From positions 534,450 through 598,449 of the forward strand of contig NZ_LGIT01000003.1 of the NCBI RefSeq assembly GCF_001187865.1: a stretch of DNA of 64,000 nucleotides, in the 5' to 3' direction. A program made the position numbers and the translations under genes. The stretch is from Klebsiella sp. RIT-PI-d (GTDB lineage: Bacteria; Pseudomonadota; Gammaproteobacteria; Enterobacterales; Enterobacteriaceae). A model generated the notes under the pieces. That model was not told where the DNA came from, made no database searches, and saw only the letters and a list, made by a program, of their open reading frames with translations. Positions 22,759-32,964 of this stretch are shown here, one piece after another; within the stretch, counting starts at the first letter, position 1, and every line of letters starts with the position of its first letter.

Positions 22759-23727
22759 GTGTTAAACGATCTTAAACTTTCGCTGCAATATATCCTGCCG
22801 AAACTGTGGCTCACTCGCCTGGCGGGCTGGGGCGCAAGCAAACGCGCAGGCTGGCTGACGAAACTGGTTATCGATCTGTTCGTCAAATACTACAACGTCG
22901 ATATGAAAGAGGCGCAGAAGCCTGATACCGCCAGCTATCGCACATTTAACGACTTCTTCGTCCGTCCGCTGCGCGACGAAGTGCGTCCGCTTAATACCGA
23001 TCCCGCCGTCCTGGTAATGCCGGCTGACGGGGTGATCAGCCAGCTAGGCAAAATCGAAAACGATAAAATCCTGCAGGCCAAAGGCCATAACTATTCGCTG
23101 GAAGCGCTGCTGGCAGGCAATTATCTGTTAGCCGATCGTTTCCGTAACGGTTCATTTGTCACCACCTATCTTTCACCTCGCGATTATCACCGCGTCCACA
23201 TGCCGTGTAACGGCATCCTGCGTGAAATGATTTATGTGCCGGGCGACCTGTTTTCGGTAAACCATCTGACGGCGCAAAATGTGCCTAATCTTTTTGCCCG
23301 AAATGAGCGCGTTATCTGTCTTTTCGACACGGAATTTGGCCCAATGGTGCAAATTCTGGTTGGCGCGACTATTGTAGGTAGCATTGAAACCGTCTGGGCT
23401 GGCACCATTACCCCGCCGCGTGAAGGGATCATTAAACGCTGGACCTGGCCGGAAGGCGAAAGTGAAGGCGCGGTTGCGCTGCTGAAAGGTCAGGAGATGG
23501 GCCGTTTTAAACTCGGCTCAACCGTGATTAACTTATTCGCCCCGGGTAAAGTGGATCTGGTCGACACGTTACACAGTCTGTCAGTCACAAAAATTGGTCA
23601 GCCGCTCGCCGTTTCAACGGAAGTGCTGGTCCAACCGGATGCGGAACCCGCGCCGCTGGCGGAAGAAGACGTCAACGCCGAGCTGGATGCCAGCCCGCTG
23701 GTTGACGATAAGCGAGACACTATTTAA
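22759..23727 (+). CDS. psd: Phosphatidylserine decarboxylase proenzyme
   Basis: A 322-residue inner-membrane enzyme making phosphatidylethanolamine. It cleaves itself at LGST (near residues 252-255), turning the serine into the pyruvoyl cofactor. The start is a GTG at 22759 with GGAGG 5 bp upstream; the in-frame ATG at 22702 would add 19 unusual residues. It is followed by mscM 20 bp downstream, as in E. coli, where the pair is co-transcribed and envelope-stress regulated. Confidence 0.97.
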   Translation: MLNDLKLSLQYILPKLWLTRLAGWGASKRAGWLTKLVIDLFVKYYNVDMKEAQKPDTASYRTFNDFFVRPLRDEVRPLNTDPAVLVMPADGVISQLGKIENDKILQAKGHNYSLEALLAGNYLLADRFRNGSFVTTYLSPRDYHRVHMPCNGILREMIYVPGDLFSVNHLTAQNVPNLFARNERVICLFDTEFGPMVQILVGATIVGSIETVWAGTITPPREGIIKRWTWPEGESEGAVALLKGQEMGRFKLGSTVINLFAPGKVDLVDTLHSLSVTKIGQPLAVSTEVLVQPDAEPAPLAEEDVNAELDASPLVDDKRDTI

Positions 23728-23747
23728 TTCAACATAAAGGGTTTTCC

Positions 23748-26700
23748 GTGCGCCTGATTATCACTTTTCTGATGGCCTGGTGCCTCAGTATGGGGGCGTA
23801 CGCGGCGACGGCCCCCGATGCCAAACAGATAACCCAGGAGCTGGAGCAGGCAAAAGCGGCAAAACCCGCCCAGCCCGAAGCCATTGAGGCGCTCCAGTCT
23901 GCACTTAACGCGCTTGAGGAGCGAAATGGCTCCCTTGAGCGCGCGCAACAGTATCAGCAGGTTATCGATAACTTCCCCAAACTTTCGCAAACCCTGCGCG
24001 CTCAGCTTAATAGCCTGCGTGACGAGCCGCGTAGCGTTCCGGCTGGCATGTCGACCGATGCGCTTAATCAGGAAATTCTTCAGGTCAGCAGTCAGCTTCT
24101 GGATAAAAGCCGCGAGGCGCAGCAGGAGCAGGAGCGTGCGCGTGACATTGCTGATTCTCTCAATCAACTTCCTCAACAGCAGACCGACGCTCGCCGTCAG
24201 CTTAATGAGGTCGAGCGCCGGGCAGGTACGCAAAGTGGCAACGCCGCACTAAGTCAGGCACAAAATCTGGCTGTGCAGGCGGAATCGGCAAAACTGAAAG
24301 CGCTAATTGATGAGCTGGAGCTGGCACAGTTATCGGCAAATAATCGCCAGGAGCTGTCACGTCTGCGTTCTGCGCTGGCCCAAAAGCAAAGTGAGCAACT
24401 GGATGCCTGGCTACAAACCCTGCGTAATCAGGTTAATAGCCAGCGCCAGCGCGAAGCAGAAAAGGCGCTGGAAAGTACCGAACTGCTGGCTGAAAACAGC
24501 GGTAACCTGCCGCCGGATATCGTCAGGCAATTTGCCGTCAACCGCGATCTGTCTCAGGCGTTAAATCAGCAAGCGCAGCGTATGGACCTGGTGGCCTCCC
24601 AGCAGCGCCAGGCTACCAACCAGACGCTTCAGGTTCGCCAGGCGCTTAACACGCTGCGCGAGCAGGCCCAGTGGCTCGGTATGTCGAATATGTTGGGTGA
24701 TGCCTTGCGTGCGCAGGTGGCACGCCTGCCGGAAATGCCCAAACCGCAGCAGCTTGATACCGAAATGGCCCAGTTGCGCGTCCACCGGATGCGTTATGAG
24801 GATTTACTGAATAAACAGGCTCAGCTACGCCAGACGCAGCAGGCCGACGGCCAGCCGCTGACCGCCGAACAACGTCGGATACTTGAGGCGCAACTGCGCA
24901 CCCAGCGTGAATTGCTCTCGTCTCTGTTGCAGGGCGGGGATACCCTGATCCTTGAGCTGACCAAACTGAAAGTGGCCAACAGCCAGCTTGAAGATGCGCT
25001 GAAAGAGGTTAATGAAGCGACCCATCGCTACCTGTTCTGGACAGCAGATGTCAATCCTCTGACCATTTCCTGGCCGCTCGAAGTTGTGCAGGATTTACGC
25101 CGTCTGATCTCGCTGGATACAGTTAGTCAACTGGGTAAAGCCAGCATTATGATGCTGACCAGCAAAGAGACGCTCTTACCGCTGTTTGCCGCGCTGGTAC
25201 TGGTGGGCTTTAGTATCTACTCGCGTCGGCATTTTACCCGCTTTCTGGAACGCTCTGCCTCTCGCGTTGGCAAAGTCACGCAGGATCACTTTTGGCTGAC
25301 GTTACGTACGGTATTCTGGTCGATTCTGGTCGCCTCACCGTTACCGGTACTGTGGGCAACGCTGGGGTACGGGTTGCGCGAAGCGTGGCCTTATCCGCTG
25401 GCCGTGGCCATTGGTAACGGTGTCACTGCCACTGTACCGCTGCTATGGGTGGTGATGATTTGTGCCACCTTTGCCCGTCCAACCGGCCTGTTTGTCGTCC
25501 ACTTTGGCTGGCCGCGTAACCGTGTTGCCCGCGCCATGCGCTATTACCTGATGAGTATTGGACTGATTGTGCCGCTGATCATGGCGCTGATCATGTTTGA
25601 TAATCTTAACGATCGGGAATTTTCTGCCTCGCTGGGCCGTCTGTGTTTCATGCTGATTTGCGGCGCGCTGGCGATAGTGACCCTTAGCCTGAAACGCGCC
25701 GGTATCCCGCTGTACGTCGACAAAGAGGGTAACAGCGACAATATGGTCAACAGCATGTTGTGGAACATGATGATGGGCGCGCCGCTGATAGCTATTCTTG
25801 CCGCCGCAGTGGGATATCTGGCCACTGCGCAGGCGCTGCTGGCGCGTCTGGAAACCTCAGTCGCTATCTGGTTCCTGCTGCTGGTGGTTTACCATATCAT
25901 TCGCCGCTGGATGCTGATTCAGCGACGTCGTCTGGCCTTTGATCGTGCCCGACACCGCCGGGCGGAGATCCTTGCTCAGCGTGCGCGCGGCGAAGAAGAT
26001 GCGCCTCATGCCACCAGCCTGGAAGGGGCGGTCGAAATCGATGAAAGCGAGCTGGATTTAGATGCGATCAGTACCCAGTCGCTGCGGCTGGTGCGCTCGA
26101 TCCTGATGTTAATTGCCCTGCTCTCGGTGATCGTTCTGTGGTCAGAAATTCACTCGGCGTTTGGTTTCCTCGAAAATATCACGCTGTGGGATGCGACCTC
26201 CACGCTTCAGGGCGTGGAAAGTATTGAGCCAATTACTCTCGGCGCGGTACTGATTGCGATTCTGGTGTTTATTATTACCACACAGCTGGTACGCAACCTG
26301 CCTGCCCTGCTTGAACTGGCGCTACTACAGCATCTGGAACTTGCGCCCGGCACCGGCTATGCCATTACGACCATCACAAAATACTTGTTAATGCTGGTGG
26401 GCGGCCTGGTCGGCTTCTCGATGATCGGTATTGAGTGGTCGAAACTACAATGGCTGGTGGCTGCATTAGGTCTGGGGCTGGGCTTTGGTTTACAGGAAAT
26501 TTTTGCCAACTTTATCTCCGGCCTGATTATTCTGTTTGAGAAGCCGATCCGTATTGGCGACACGGTAACCATTCGCGATCTGACCGGCAGCATCACTAAA
26601 ATCAATACCCGTGCGACGACCATCAGCGACTGGGATCGCAAAGAGATCATCGTGCCGAATAAAGCGTTCATCACCGAGCAGTTTATCAACTGGTCGCTGT

Positions 26701-27074
26701 CGGACTCGGTGACCCGTGTGGTACTTACCATTCCAGCCCCGTCGGAGGCGAACAGTGAGGAAGTTACTCAAATTCTGCTGACCGCTGCCCAGCGCTGCTC
26801 GCTGGTGATTGATAATCCGCCGCCGGAGGTATTTCTGGTCGATCTCCAGCAGGGTATTCAAATCTTTGAACTACGTATCTATGCGGCCGAAATGGGCCAC
26901 CGGATGCCGCTGCGTCACGAAATCCACCAGCTGATTCTGGCGGGCTTCCGCGAGCACGGGATTGATATGCCGTTCCCGCCGTTCCAGATGCGGCTCGAGA
27001 CGTTGGCAGGTCGGCAAACCGGACGCACATTAAGCTCTGCGGGGAGAGGAACGCGTCCGGCAGGAAGCGTTTAG
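23748..27074 (+). CDS. mscM: Miniconductance mechanosensitive channel MscM
   Basis: A 1108-residue MscS-family channel releasing solutes on osmotic downshock. Signal peptide (residues 1-19), a long periplasmic coiled-coil domain rich in Gln, Glu and Ala to about residue 450, about eleven membrane helices, and the MscS pore and beta domain near the end (GLQEIFANFISGLIILFEKP around 913-932, then GDTVTIRDLTG). The start is GTG. Length is close to E. coli YjeP. It follows psd. Confidence 0.97.
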   Translation: MRLIITFLMAWCLSMGAYAATAPDAKQITQELEQAKAAKPAQPEAIEALQSALNALEERNGSLERAQQYQQVIDNFPKLSQTLRAQLNSLRDEPRSVPAGMSTDALNQEILQVSSQLLDKSREAQQEQERARDIADSLNQLPQQQTDARRQLNEVERRAGTQSGNAALSQAQNLAVQAESAKLKALIDELELAQLSANNRQELSRLRSALAQKQSEQLDAWLQTLRNQVNSQRQREAEKALESTELLAENSGNLPPDIVRQFAVNRDLSQALNQQAQRMDLVASQQRQATNQTLQVRQALNTLREQAQWLGMSNMLGDALRAQVARLPEMPKPQQLDTEMAQLRVHRMRYEDLLNKQAQLRQTQQADGQPLTAEQRRILEAQLRTQRELLSSLLQGGDTLILELTKLKVANSQLEDALKEVNEATHRYLFWTADVNPLTISWPLEVVQDLRRLISLDTVSQLGKASIMMLTSKETLLPLFAALVLVGFSIYSRRHFTRFLERSASRVGKVTQDHFWLTLRTVFWSILVASPLPVLWATLGYGLREAWPYPLAVAIGNGVTATVPLLWVVMICATFARPTGLFVVHFGWPRNRVARAMRYYLMSIGLIVPLIMALIMFDNLNDREFSASLGRLCFMLICGALAIVTLSLKRAGIPLYVDKEGNSDNMVNSMLWNMMMGAPLIAILAAAVGYLATAQALLARLETSVAIWFLLLVVYHIIRRWMLIQRRRLAFDRARHRRAEILAQRARGEEDAPHATSLEGAVEIDESELDLDAISTQSLRLVRSILMLIALLSVIVLWSEIHSAFGFLENITLWDATSTLQGVESIEPITLGAVLIAILVFIITTQLVRNLPALLELALLQHLELAPGTGYAITTITKYLLMLVGGLVGFSMIGIEWSKLQWLVAALGLGLGFGLQEIFANFISGLIILFEKPIRIGDTVTIRDLTGSITKINTRATTISDWDRKEIIVPNKAFITEQFINWSLSDSVTRVVLTIPAPSEANSEEVTQILLTAAQRCSLVIDNPPPEVFLVDLQQGIQIFELRIYAAEMGHRMPLRHEIHQLILAGFREHGIDMPFPPFQMRLETLAGRQTGRTLSSAGRGTRPAGSV

Positions 27075-27083
27075 CTCATCTTT

Positions 27084-27115
27084 AGTAAGCCTGCCTGACC
27101 ACAGGCAGGCTTACT
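27084..27115 (+). terminator. Hairpin terminator after mscM
   Basis: A perfect 14-bp inverted repeat (AGTAAGCCTGCCTG, CAGGCAGGCTTACT) with a 4-nt loop, 9 bp after the mscM stop. There is no strong U-tract, but stem and position support termination. The remaining 194 bp up to the effector gene hold no ORF and presumably its promoter. Confidence 0.65.
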
Positions 27116-27309
27116 GACCTCTCATCCTATTCATTAATTTTCCTGAACATTTTAAGATTTGCTAAAGAGTCATTTCAGCGAGGCGTTATTGGCCGTCGCT
27201 TAATTACCCTATAAGCTGCTCCCGCAAAGGCCGGGACATCATCTGACCCTACGATATTCCTGCCATGCAGTGCCACAAGGACGCCACTCTACCTGCAAGG
27301 TAAAAAGGA

Positions 27310-30300
27310 ATGAATACTCTCTCAATGCGTGACCAGGCGATGCGAATCAGCGTCGCCGCTCGACAGGCAGCCGTACTGCCCTCCGGCTGTAAAGCCTGCC
27401 AGCGTCAAGGGCTGGCTATCTTCCCGCTGCGTATTGCTGCGATCACCCGCCGTACCGCACCCTCATGGCAACCTGATGTTCCCACTCAAACCAGTCAGTT
27501 GACCGGCGGTGAATATAAATATGCATTGCGTACACTGCGTGAAGGGTATCTCTACGTGCTGCTTGATGAAATTGTCTGGCAGGCTTATCAGGTCACCGCT
27601 GAGGGACACATGCGTGCATTTTGTTACCAGAACAGACCGGAAGGTGAGCGCGTAGAGCTGCTGAGCCGGGCCTGCCGGGAGATCAACCATGATATTACGG
27701 CAAGTTTTATCAACATTGATCCCGAATGGAACCATGCCGAGATAGCGTTTAGCAGCGATCCGTGGAGCAAGGAAGTGCTGGCAGCCTACCTGAAAAAACG
27801 CCCGGAAGGCCGCTTTACGCATATCGACCTGAAAGCATTTAGGCAATCACCGCAGAGTCAGAAACGCGGGATGGCGCTGGATTACAGCCTCTCCTCATTA
27901 ACCGAAAATGTAACCGAATTTCGTACAGGTTTCTCCCCACAGCCGGGGTTTGCCGTGGGTACCTGCGAGCACGTCGCACGAGGCGGAATGCACGGTTTTT
28001 ATCCGCGGATAGATCAGGATAAAATGCATGCCATGCGCAGTAAAGTTGGGCAGATTATCGCCAAATATGGCACTGCCGGGGCTGTCATTCTGGATGATGC
28101 CGTTGGGGTCATTCAGGAACTTAACTATGGTCGCCTGCAACTTATCGAGGACTGCCACGCCTGGACCTCCCGCACAGATATTCGTCATCAGCATATGACT
28201 TCTCAAGCTATTTCTCATACCTTTAAAATCGTGCAGGAGGCTATTAATAACAATAGCCAGCCTGAGTATGGCCGTCCGGATTCAGGCTATCCCGTGGCGA
28301 TGCAGCAGACCACTACTGCCGCAGACGTTGCCACCAGAAATACCGCCTTTGAATTTGCCCGACTAAATGCATGTTATAACGAATCGGCTCGCCTCGAATT
28401 CGAGACAAAATATAAGAGCTGTGTTGGTGGCTGGCAGGAAAAAATTTCGGCGATCGACCGCGATCTGGCCGCATGCTACTCAGGACGGGCATGGCAAATC
28501 GCGATGAATCATGACTATGCCCCGCAAAAAAATAATCGCGACTGGCTTCTGCACATGAAAACACTGTCAGTTTGCCTGCAGGGGGGGCCTCTCGAGCACA
28601 GCGATAATGTCTGGCTGGAGTGGATGAAGAAGCCCGACTCACCGGCTTATGTCGGCTTGCTGGGGCTAAATCATACTCAGAATGCGGCTATTTTTGACGG
28701 CATAGCGGGTATAAATGAATTGCAGACAGCGAAAGCCATGCAGGAACTGGCTCCCGATACCGCTGCCATTCTTGACGGCGCGGCAGGCTACTCTTATCTG
28801 AAAACAGCGGGCGCATCTGATGAGTTTGCCAGCTTCCTGAAACTGGATGATGTTCAGTTACTGGTCACGGGGCGCATCGCAGCACTGAGCGCCGCTTACA
28901 GTCGACTTCAAAGCAAGCTGGATATTGCCACGCGGAATGGTTACAGCCGCATATTGCAGGGTTCGGCTTATAGCATTACCGGCGAGACCGTTCATCTTCT
29001 GGAGATGGAGACAACCCTCAAACGCTTTCAGCGACTGGTAAATCTCCACCCCAATTCCTGGTCAACCCTTTCCGTTGCCCGCAATAGCGCGGCATTCGGC
29101 GGCGACTTTATGCCGGGAGAGACAGGATTTGCTGCTGCGACAGGCGGCCTTATAAACATCACTGACGAAAAGTTGCTGAACCTGCCGTTGACCATTCGTA
29201 TAACGACCACCGATCTTCAGGCAACGGCCGCATTAGAGGCACTTCCTGACAACACCTCACTACCAGAGAAAATATCAGCCATGCATGGCCTGCGCGTGTC
29301 CTCGGTCTCGCTAAAAGGCAATCTCAATGCACCGATCGCTGTCCCCCCAGAGACGCTGCTGACTGAGCGCAATCGTCGTTTTCTCAGCGGTAACAGCGTG
29401 GGACTGGTGCTTTCAGCGGTCATGCTGGGCCTGCAAATCAGCGACTGGCAGCACAATTCTGACAATCTCGCTCAGGCCGTCGGCAACCATACCGATGCCT
29501 CGATGACCCTGGCCATCAATCGTTTGATGGTGCTGAGCGCGGCGTCAGAAATCGGTGGATTCAGCCATATGCTGATGACCCGGATGAGCTGGCAGGCGCT
29601 GGACGATTCGGGATTTGTGCATCCGCTGATAAAAGCGGGCGGGATTATTGCCGGGGCGGCTGCGGTTATCGATGGGATACGGATGTTTATTCAGTCTTTT
29701 AGCTCGTATAAATCAGGAGACACGTTGTCTTCCGGATTATATTTGTTCGGTAGTATTAGTACCATTGCTGGCGGCACTCTAGGCGTTATCAGTTCCTGGA
29801 ACGGCGTTTTTGCCCTTACCGGTATGGCAGGCCTCGGTGCGCTCCTGATATTAGTCGGAGCCGGAATTGCCTATGCCGCCGAACAATATCGCAGCACGCC
29901 GCTGGAAGTTTGGCTACGCTGCAGCTGTTTTGGCAAAAATCGCCATGACAGTGATATGGTCTGGCATGCCAACGTCAAAGAAGACTTGCCCCGCATGCTT
30001 GAAGCCTGGTACGCCGTGATTTCAGGCACGGTGGCAGAAATTGCATTCAGTGCGCCGATGATTATTTACGGCGAATATTATCGTGAAGTGAAAATTAAGC
30101 TGGTACTCCCCGGCTATAAAGACGGGATATCTGCTTTACAGTACACCCTGGCGTCCGGTGATATGGAACTGACGTCAGTCTCCCTGAACGTTGCCCAACA
30201 GCCAGACACTACCCGTATTCATCCCCGCTGTACCAATCCGCAAAGCACGCGAATCGTCACTGACGAGGCCGTCATTATGCTGATTTGTATCAGCATAAGA

Positions 30301-30399
30301 GAGTCGCAATGTCCATCCGCTGCGCTGAGCGTGCATTTTTGGCCGGATGTCACCAATGCGCAGTATCGGGAAAGTTTAATAGTTATGGCTGAGTGGTAG
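27310..30399 (+). CDS. VasX-like, predicted T6SS pore-forming effector (BTH_I2691-type)
   Basis: A 1029-residue protein with a VasX-type N-terminal motif (CKACQRQGLAIFPLRIAA, residues 23-40). The middle part is long and soluble, with AVILDDAVGVIQELN near residue 260. The C-terminus carries hydrophobic helices at about 695-710, 737-756, 772-793, 810-830 and 833-857, then PLEVWLRCSCFG. This layout fits effectors that insert into the target cell's inner membrane. It is homologous along its length to the partial effector at 61569-64000. An immunity-like gene follows 8 bp downstream. No VgrG, PAAR or T6SS structural gene is adjacent. Toxic activity is inferred from family resemblance. Confidence 0.75.
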   Translation: MNTLSMRDQAMRISVAARQAAVLPSGCKACQRQGLAIFPLRIAAITRRTAPSWQPDVPTQTSQLTGGEYKYALRTLREGYLYVLLDEIVWQAYQVTAEGHMRAFCYQNRPEGERVELLSRACREINHDITASFINIDPEWNHAEIAFSSDPWSKEVLAAYLKKRPEGRFTHIDLKAFRQSPQSQKRGMALDYSLSSLTENVTEFRTGFSPQPGFAVGTCEHVARGGMHGFYPRIDQDKMHAMRSKVGQIIAKYGTAGAVILDDAVGVIQELNYGRLQLIEDCHAWTSRTDIRHQHMTSQAISHTFKIVQEAINNNSQPEYGRPDSGYPVAMQQTTTAADVATRNTAFEFARLNACYNESARLEFETKYKSCVGGWQEKISAIDRDLAACYSGRAWQIAMNHDYAPQKNNRDWLLHMKTLSVCLQGGPLEHSDNVWLEWMKKPDSPAYVGLLGLNHTQNAAIFDGIAGINELQTAKAMQELAPDTAAILDGAAGYSYLKTAGASDEFASFLKLDDVQLLVTGRIAALSAAYSRLQSKLDIATRNGYSRILQGSAYSITGETVHLLEMETTLKRFQRLVNLHPNSWSTLSVARNSAAFGGDFMPGETGFAAATGGLINITDEKLLNLPLTIRITTTDLQATAALEALPDNTSLPEKISAMHGLRVSSVSLKGNLNAPIAVPPETLLTERNRRFLSGNSVGLVLSAVMLGLQISDWQHNSDNLAQAVGNHTDASMTLAINRLMVLSAASEIGGFSHMLMTRMSWQALDDSGFVHPLIKAGGIIAGAAAVIDGIRMFIQSFSSYKSGDTLSSGLYLFGSISTIAGGTLGVISSWNGVFALTGMAGLGALLILVGAGIAYAAEQYRSTPLEVWLRCSCFGKNRHDSDMVWHANVKEDLPRMLEAWYAVISGTVAEIAFSAPMIIYGEYYREVKIKLVLPGYKDGISALQYTLASGDMELTSVSLNVAQQPDTTRIHPRCTNPQSTRIVTDEAVIMLICISIRESQCPSAALSVHFWPDVTNAQYRESLIVMAEW

Positions 30400-30406
30400 G
30401 TTAACA

Positions 30407-31252
30407 GTGCAGAAAACAATGAAAAACCATAAGCTTCCTCCGATCACCGCACAGGAGCTGGCCGATATTGAGCAGGCCAGACGCAGCCGCCCTGCCCGGT
30501 CGATACTGTATCCGCAGGCCGACTACTGGGAGGAAGATCTGCCGGGTCGGGAAGAAAAGCAGAGCTATAAACCTCAGCTTATCCGGGTCACGAAAATGAA
30601 CGGCACCTGGATGGAAATTCCCTGCTATACCAATAAATCATGGGGTGTACTGTGGTTCTTAATATTCATGCTAACAGCTGTCATAGCTATATATATTTGT
30701 GGAGGAATTTCTTTTGAAATGCTTCTTAGTTTACCCTTTCTTTTAATGCTTTCCTTCGCGCTTTTTATTTTTTCTTCATTTTGGTTATTTGCGTGGCGAG
30801 AAGTCGTATTTAGCCCACGCTCAACCCCCATCCGCTTTAACCGCAAGCGACAAAAAGTCTACGTGTATGAGTTCCAGCGCAGATGGAATCCGTGGGCCCG
30901 CTGGCCCGTGGTGGTGAAGGTTTTTGACTGGGAGGATGTGTATGGCGAGCGCCATTTCTGGCCAGGCCGCTATACCTTCGGCAGCCAGCTGGTCTGCGCC
31001 GTCTGCAGTCCCGGGACCCGCCAGGTGCTGCACCGCTTTCCGGTCACGCGGGTGGTCGGCGATATCCGCATGATTTGGGCCGAGTGGAGCCACATTTGCC
31101 AGTATATGCAGGGCCGCAAAGTCCCCGCCACGCCGATGTTCTCTGCCCGGCCATTTAGCTGGACGCCGGAAGAGTATCAGTATTGCTGGCCGGACGATCT
31201 GGATCGCGAATCGATGACAGCCCCCGATAAATGCTCAAATAAAACGGGGTAG
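30407..31252 (+). CDS. Predicted membrane immunity protein (DUF6708-like) of the VasX-like effector
   Basis: A 281-residue protein with two hydrophobic segments (about residues 78-100 and 106-131) between a proline-rich cytosolic N-terminus and a conserved region containing PIRFNRKRQKVYVY and RWNPWARWP. The same landmarks occur in the three paralogues at 58.6-61.6 kb. Starts with GTG; an ATG four codons later is possible. It follows the effector gene by 8 bp, the usual place for an immunity gene. The membrane segment is AT-rich compared with the rest. DUF6708 membership is from memory. Confidence 0.7.
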   Translation: MQKTMKNHKLPPITAQELADIEQARRSRPARSILYPQADYWEEDLPGREEKQSYKPQLIRVTKMNGTWMEIPCYTNKSWGVLWFLIFMLTAVIAIYICGGISFEMLLSLPFLLMLSFALFIFSSFWLFAWREVVFSPRSTPIRFNRKRQKVYVYEFQRRWNPWARWPVVVKVFDWEDVYGERHFWPGRYTFGSQLVCAVCSPGTRQVLHRFPVTRVVGDIRMIWAEWSHICQYMQGRKVPATPMFSARPFSWTPEEYQYCWPDDLDRESMTAPDKCSNKTG

Positions 31253-31255
31253 TGC

Positions 31256-31283
31256 CCGGCAGGTCTCCCTGCCGGACGCTTTT
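31256..31283 (+). terminator. Terminator after the effector/immunity pair
   Basis: An 8-bp stem (CCGGCAGG, CCTGCCGG) with a 4-nt loop followed by ACGCTTTTA, directly after the immunity stop and before the converging yjeM end. Confidence 0.7.
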
Positions 31284-31287
31284 ACAC

Positions 31288-32790
31288 TTATCCAACAGCC
31301 CGCTCAGGCTGCTTAGCCATTCTGCAACGATAGTTCTCATAAATCGCCGTAGCCAGCAGCGAAAAGAAGATCGGCCCGCCGAGCATCCACATTGCGCGGC
31401 TCCAGTCACCTGCTTCAATCACAGGCTGAACGACCGTGAAGATGTTGGCGAAAGTGACAATCAGCACCACAATGCCGGTTGCCAGAAACGTGCTGGTACG
31501 ATTTTTGAAAATAATAAACGGGCGATCCAGCCCCTGACGCGCTTTGAAGAAAGGAAAGGCCAGCGCGAGGAACAGGTACGGCAGCGTCATGGACACATTC
31601 GCCATCAGCGTCAATTTGTCATAAAACGCGGACGCGGTATCGCCGCCGAAAGACACCAGCAGGATAAACAGGCAGACCAGCGTACATTGCATCCACATCG
31701 CATTGGCAGGCATACCGCCCTGATTCAGACGCGTCATTTTTGCCGGCCATAGCGCTTTTGGCGTGCCCTGAATAATGGCTTTCAACGGCGAGTAAATCAG
31801 GGTAAAAAATGCGCCGGTATAGGCGAGGAACATCGACAGACCGGTGATCCGGGCAAACCAGATCCCCATGATTGCTGCACTTTCCGGCGACAAATGCATG
31901 GCTTGACCCAATGTTGCGCCGAGGCTGTTCATCAGGATATACGTAATATTGCCCAGATTGGTGCTGCTGTTGTTGAGGACCTGCTGCCAGTTGGTGCTCA
32001 CGCCCCACAAGAATATCGCCAGCGAATAGCCAACAGAAATAATGATTGCCGCAAAAATGATCCCTTTGGCAAAGTTCTTTTCAGGCTTCTCGGTTTTATC
32101 CACCAGCCCGCCGACCGCTTCAATGCCGCCAAACGCAAAGATAGCAAACACCACAAAAGAGAGCATCGCCAGCCCGGATTGATAATGCGGGTTAGGTGAG
32201 GTAACAAAATTAATCCCTTGCGCAAAATGGCCGCCGTTTAAGCACAGGATCGTAATGCTTACCAGCAGGAGAACCAGGTTAAGGCACATAACGGAGATAC
32301 CGCCTACTGCGGTGATGCGGGCGATTTTATTAATGCCTTTTGAGGCCACAGAGGTGACAACCAGCATCCAGAATACCGCCAGAATGCCTACAACCTGCGT
32401 CGAACTCAGGCCGGCGAAGGACCCTATCTGCGTTTTATCGGAGCCAAAAAGAAACGTCGACAGCGGTACCCACACTTTGGCAGCCGTACTGACCATCCAG
32501 ACGACGTAGGATGAAAACCACATGAATGTACCAATAAACGCATAGCGCGGACCTACGCTATCGTTCATCCACGAGTAGATCCCACCCTCCTCTTTGCGAT
32601 ACGCCGAACCCATTTCCGCCATCATTAGCGCAAAAGGAATAAAGAAGAACAGGGCGGAGAGAATATAAAACGGCGTGGCGCTGTAGCCCATCAAAAGATA
32701 TGCAGAAGGACTATTGGCAAAGCCGAAAACAGACGTAAATATCATCAGGACAAGCCCGGTCAGGCTCATCTTTTTTATTGTATGACTCAT
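31288..32790 (-). CDS. yjeM: Inner-membrane APC-family amino-acid transporter YjeM
   Basis: A 500-residue polytopic protein of the amino acid-polyamine-organocation superfamily, close to E. coli YjeM throughout (MSHTIKKMSLTGLVLMIFTS start, FGFANSPSAY). About twelve membrane helices are expected. The ATG at 32790 gives the E. coli length; the frame is open upstream to 32844. Substrate is unknown; glutamate/GABA antiporter-like relatives exist. In E. coli it lies next to yjeN and yjeO, which are absent here. Confidence 0.94.
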   Translation of the reverse strand: MSHTIKKMSLTGLVLMIFTSVFGFANSPSAYLLMGYSATPFYILSALFFFIPFALMMAEMGSAYRKEEGGIYSWMNDSVGPRYAFIGTFMWFSSYVVWMVSTAAKVWVPLSTFLFGSDKTQIGSFAGLSSTQVVGILAVFWMLVVTSVASKGINKIARITAVGGISVMCLNLVLLLVSITILCLNGGHFAQGINFVTSPNPHYQSGLAMLSFVVFAIFAFGGIEAVGGLVDKTEKPEKNFAKGIIFAAIIISVGYSLAIFLWGVSTNWQQVLNNSSTNLGNITYILMNSLGATLGQAMHLSPESAAIMGIWFARITGLSMFLAYTGAFFTLIYSPLKAIIQGTPKALWPAKMTRLNQGGMPANAMWMQCTLVCLFILLVSFGGDTASAFYDKLTLMANVSMTLPYLFLALAFPFFKARQGLDRPFIIFKNRTSTFLATGIVVLIVTFANIFTVVQPVIEAGDWSRAMWMLGGPIFFSLLATAIYENYRCRMAKQPERAVG

Positions 32791-32936
32791 AAAACCATCC
32801 ATAGGGTATAAAGCAGCGGCGGATGGTAGCAGAAGGCCAGACAACTATTGTGACTTAAAAGGGCATGCCAGAAAGCGCGCGCGTGAAGCGCAACAATGGC
32901 TGTTTTAATAACGGGAAAGGTCTATTTCCACGACAC

Positions 32937-32959
32937 TGGCCCTCCGCCAGGGAGGGCCA
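32937..32959 (-). terminator. Hairpin after epmA
   Basis: A 9-bp perfect stem (TGGCCCTCC, GGAGGGCCA) with a 5-nt loop just past the epmA stop. No U-tract follows on the minus strand, so efficiency is uncertain. Confidence 0.4.
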
Positions 32960-32964
32960 ACGCA

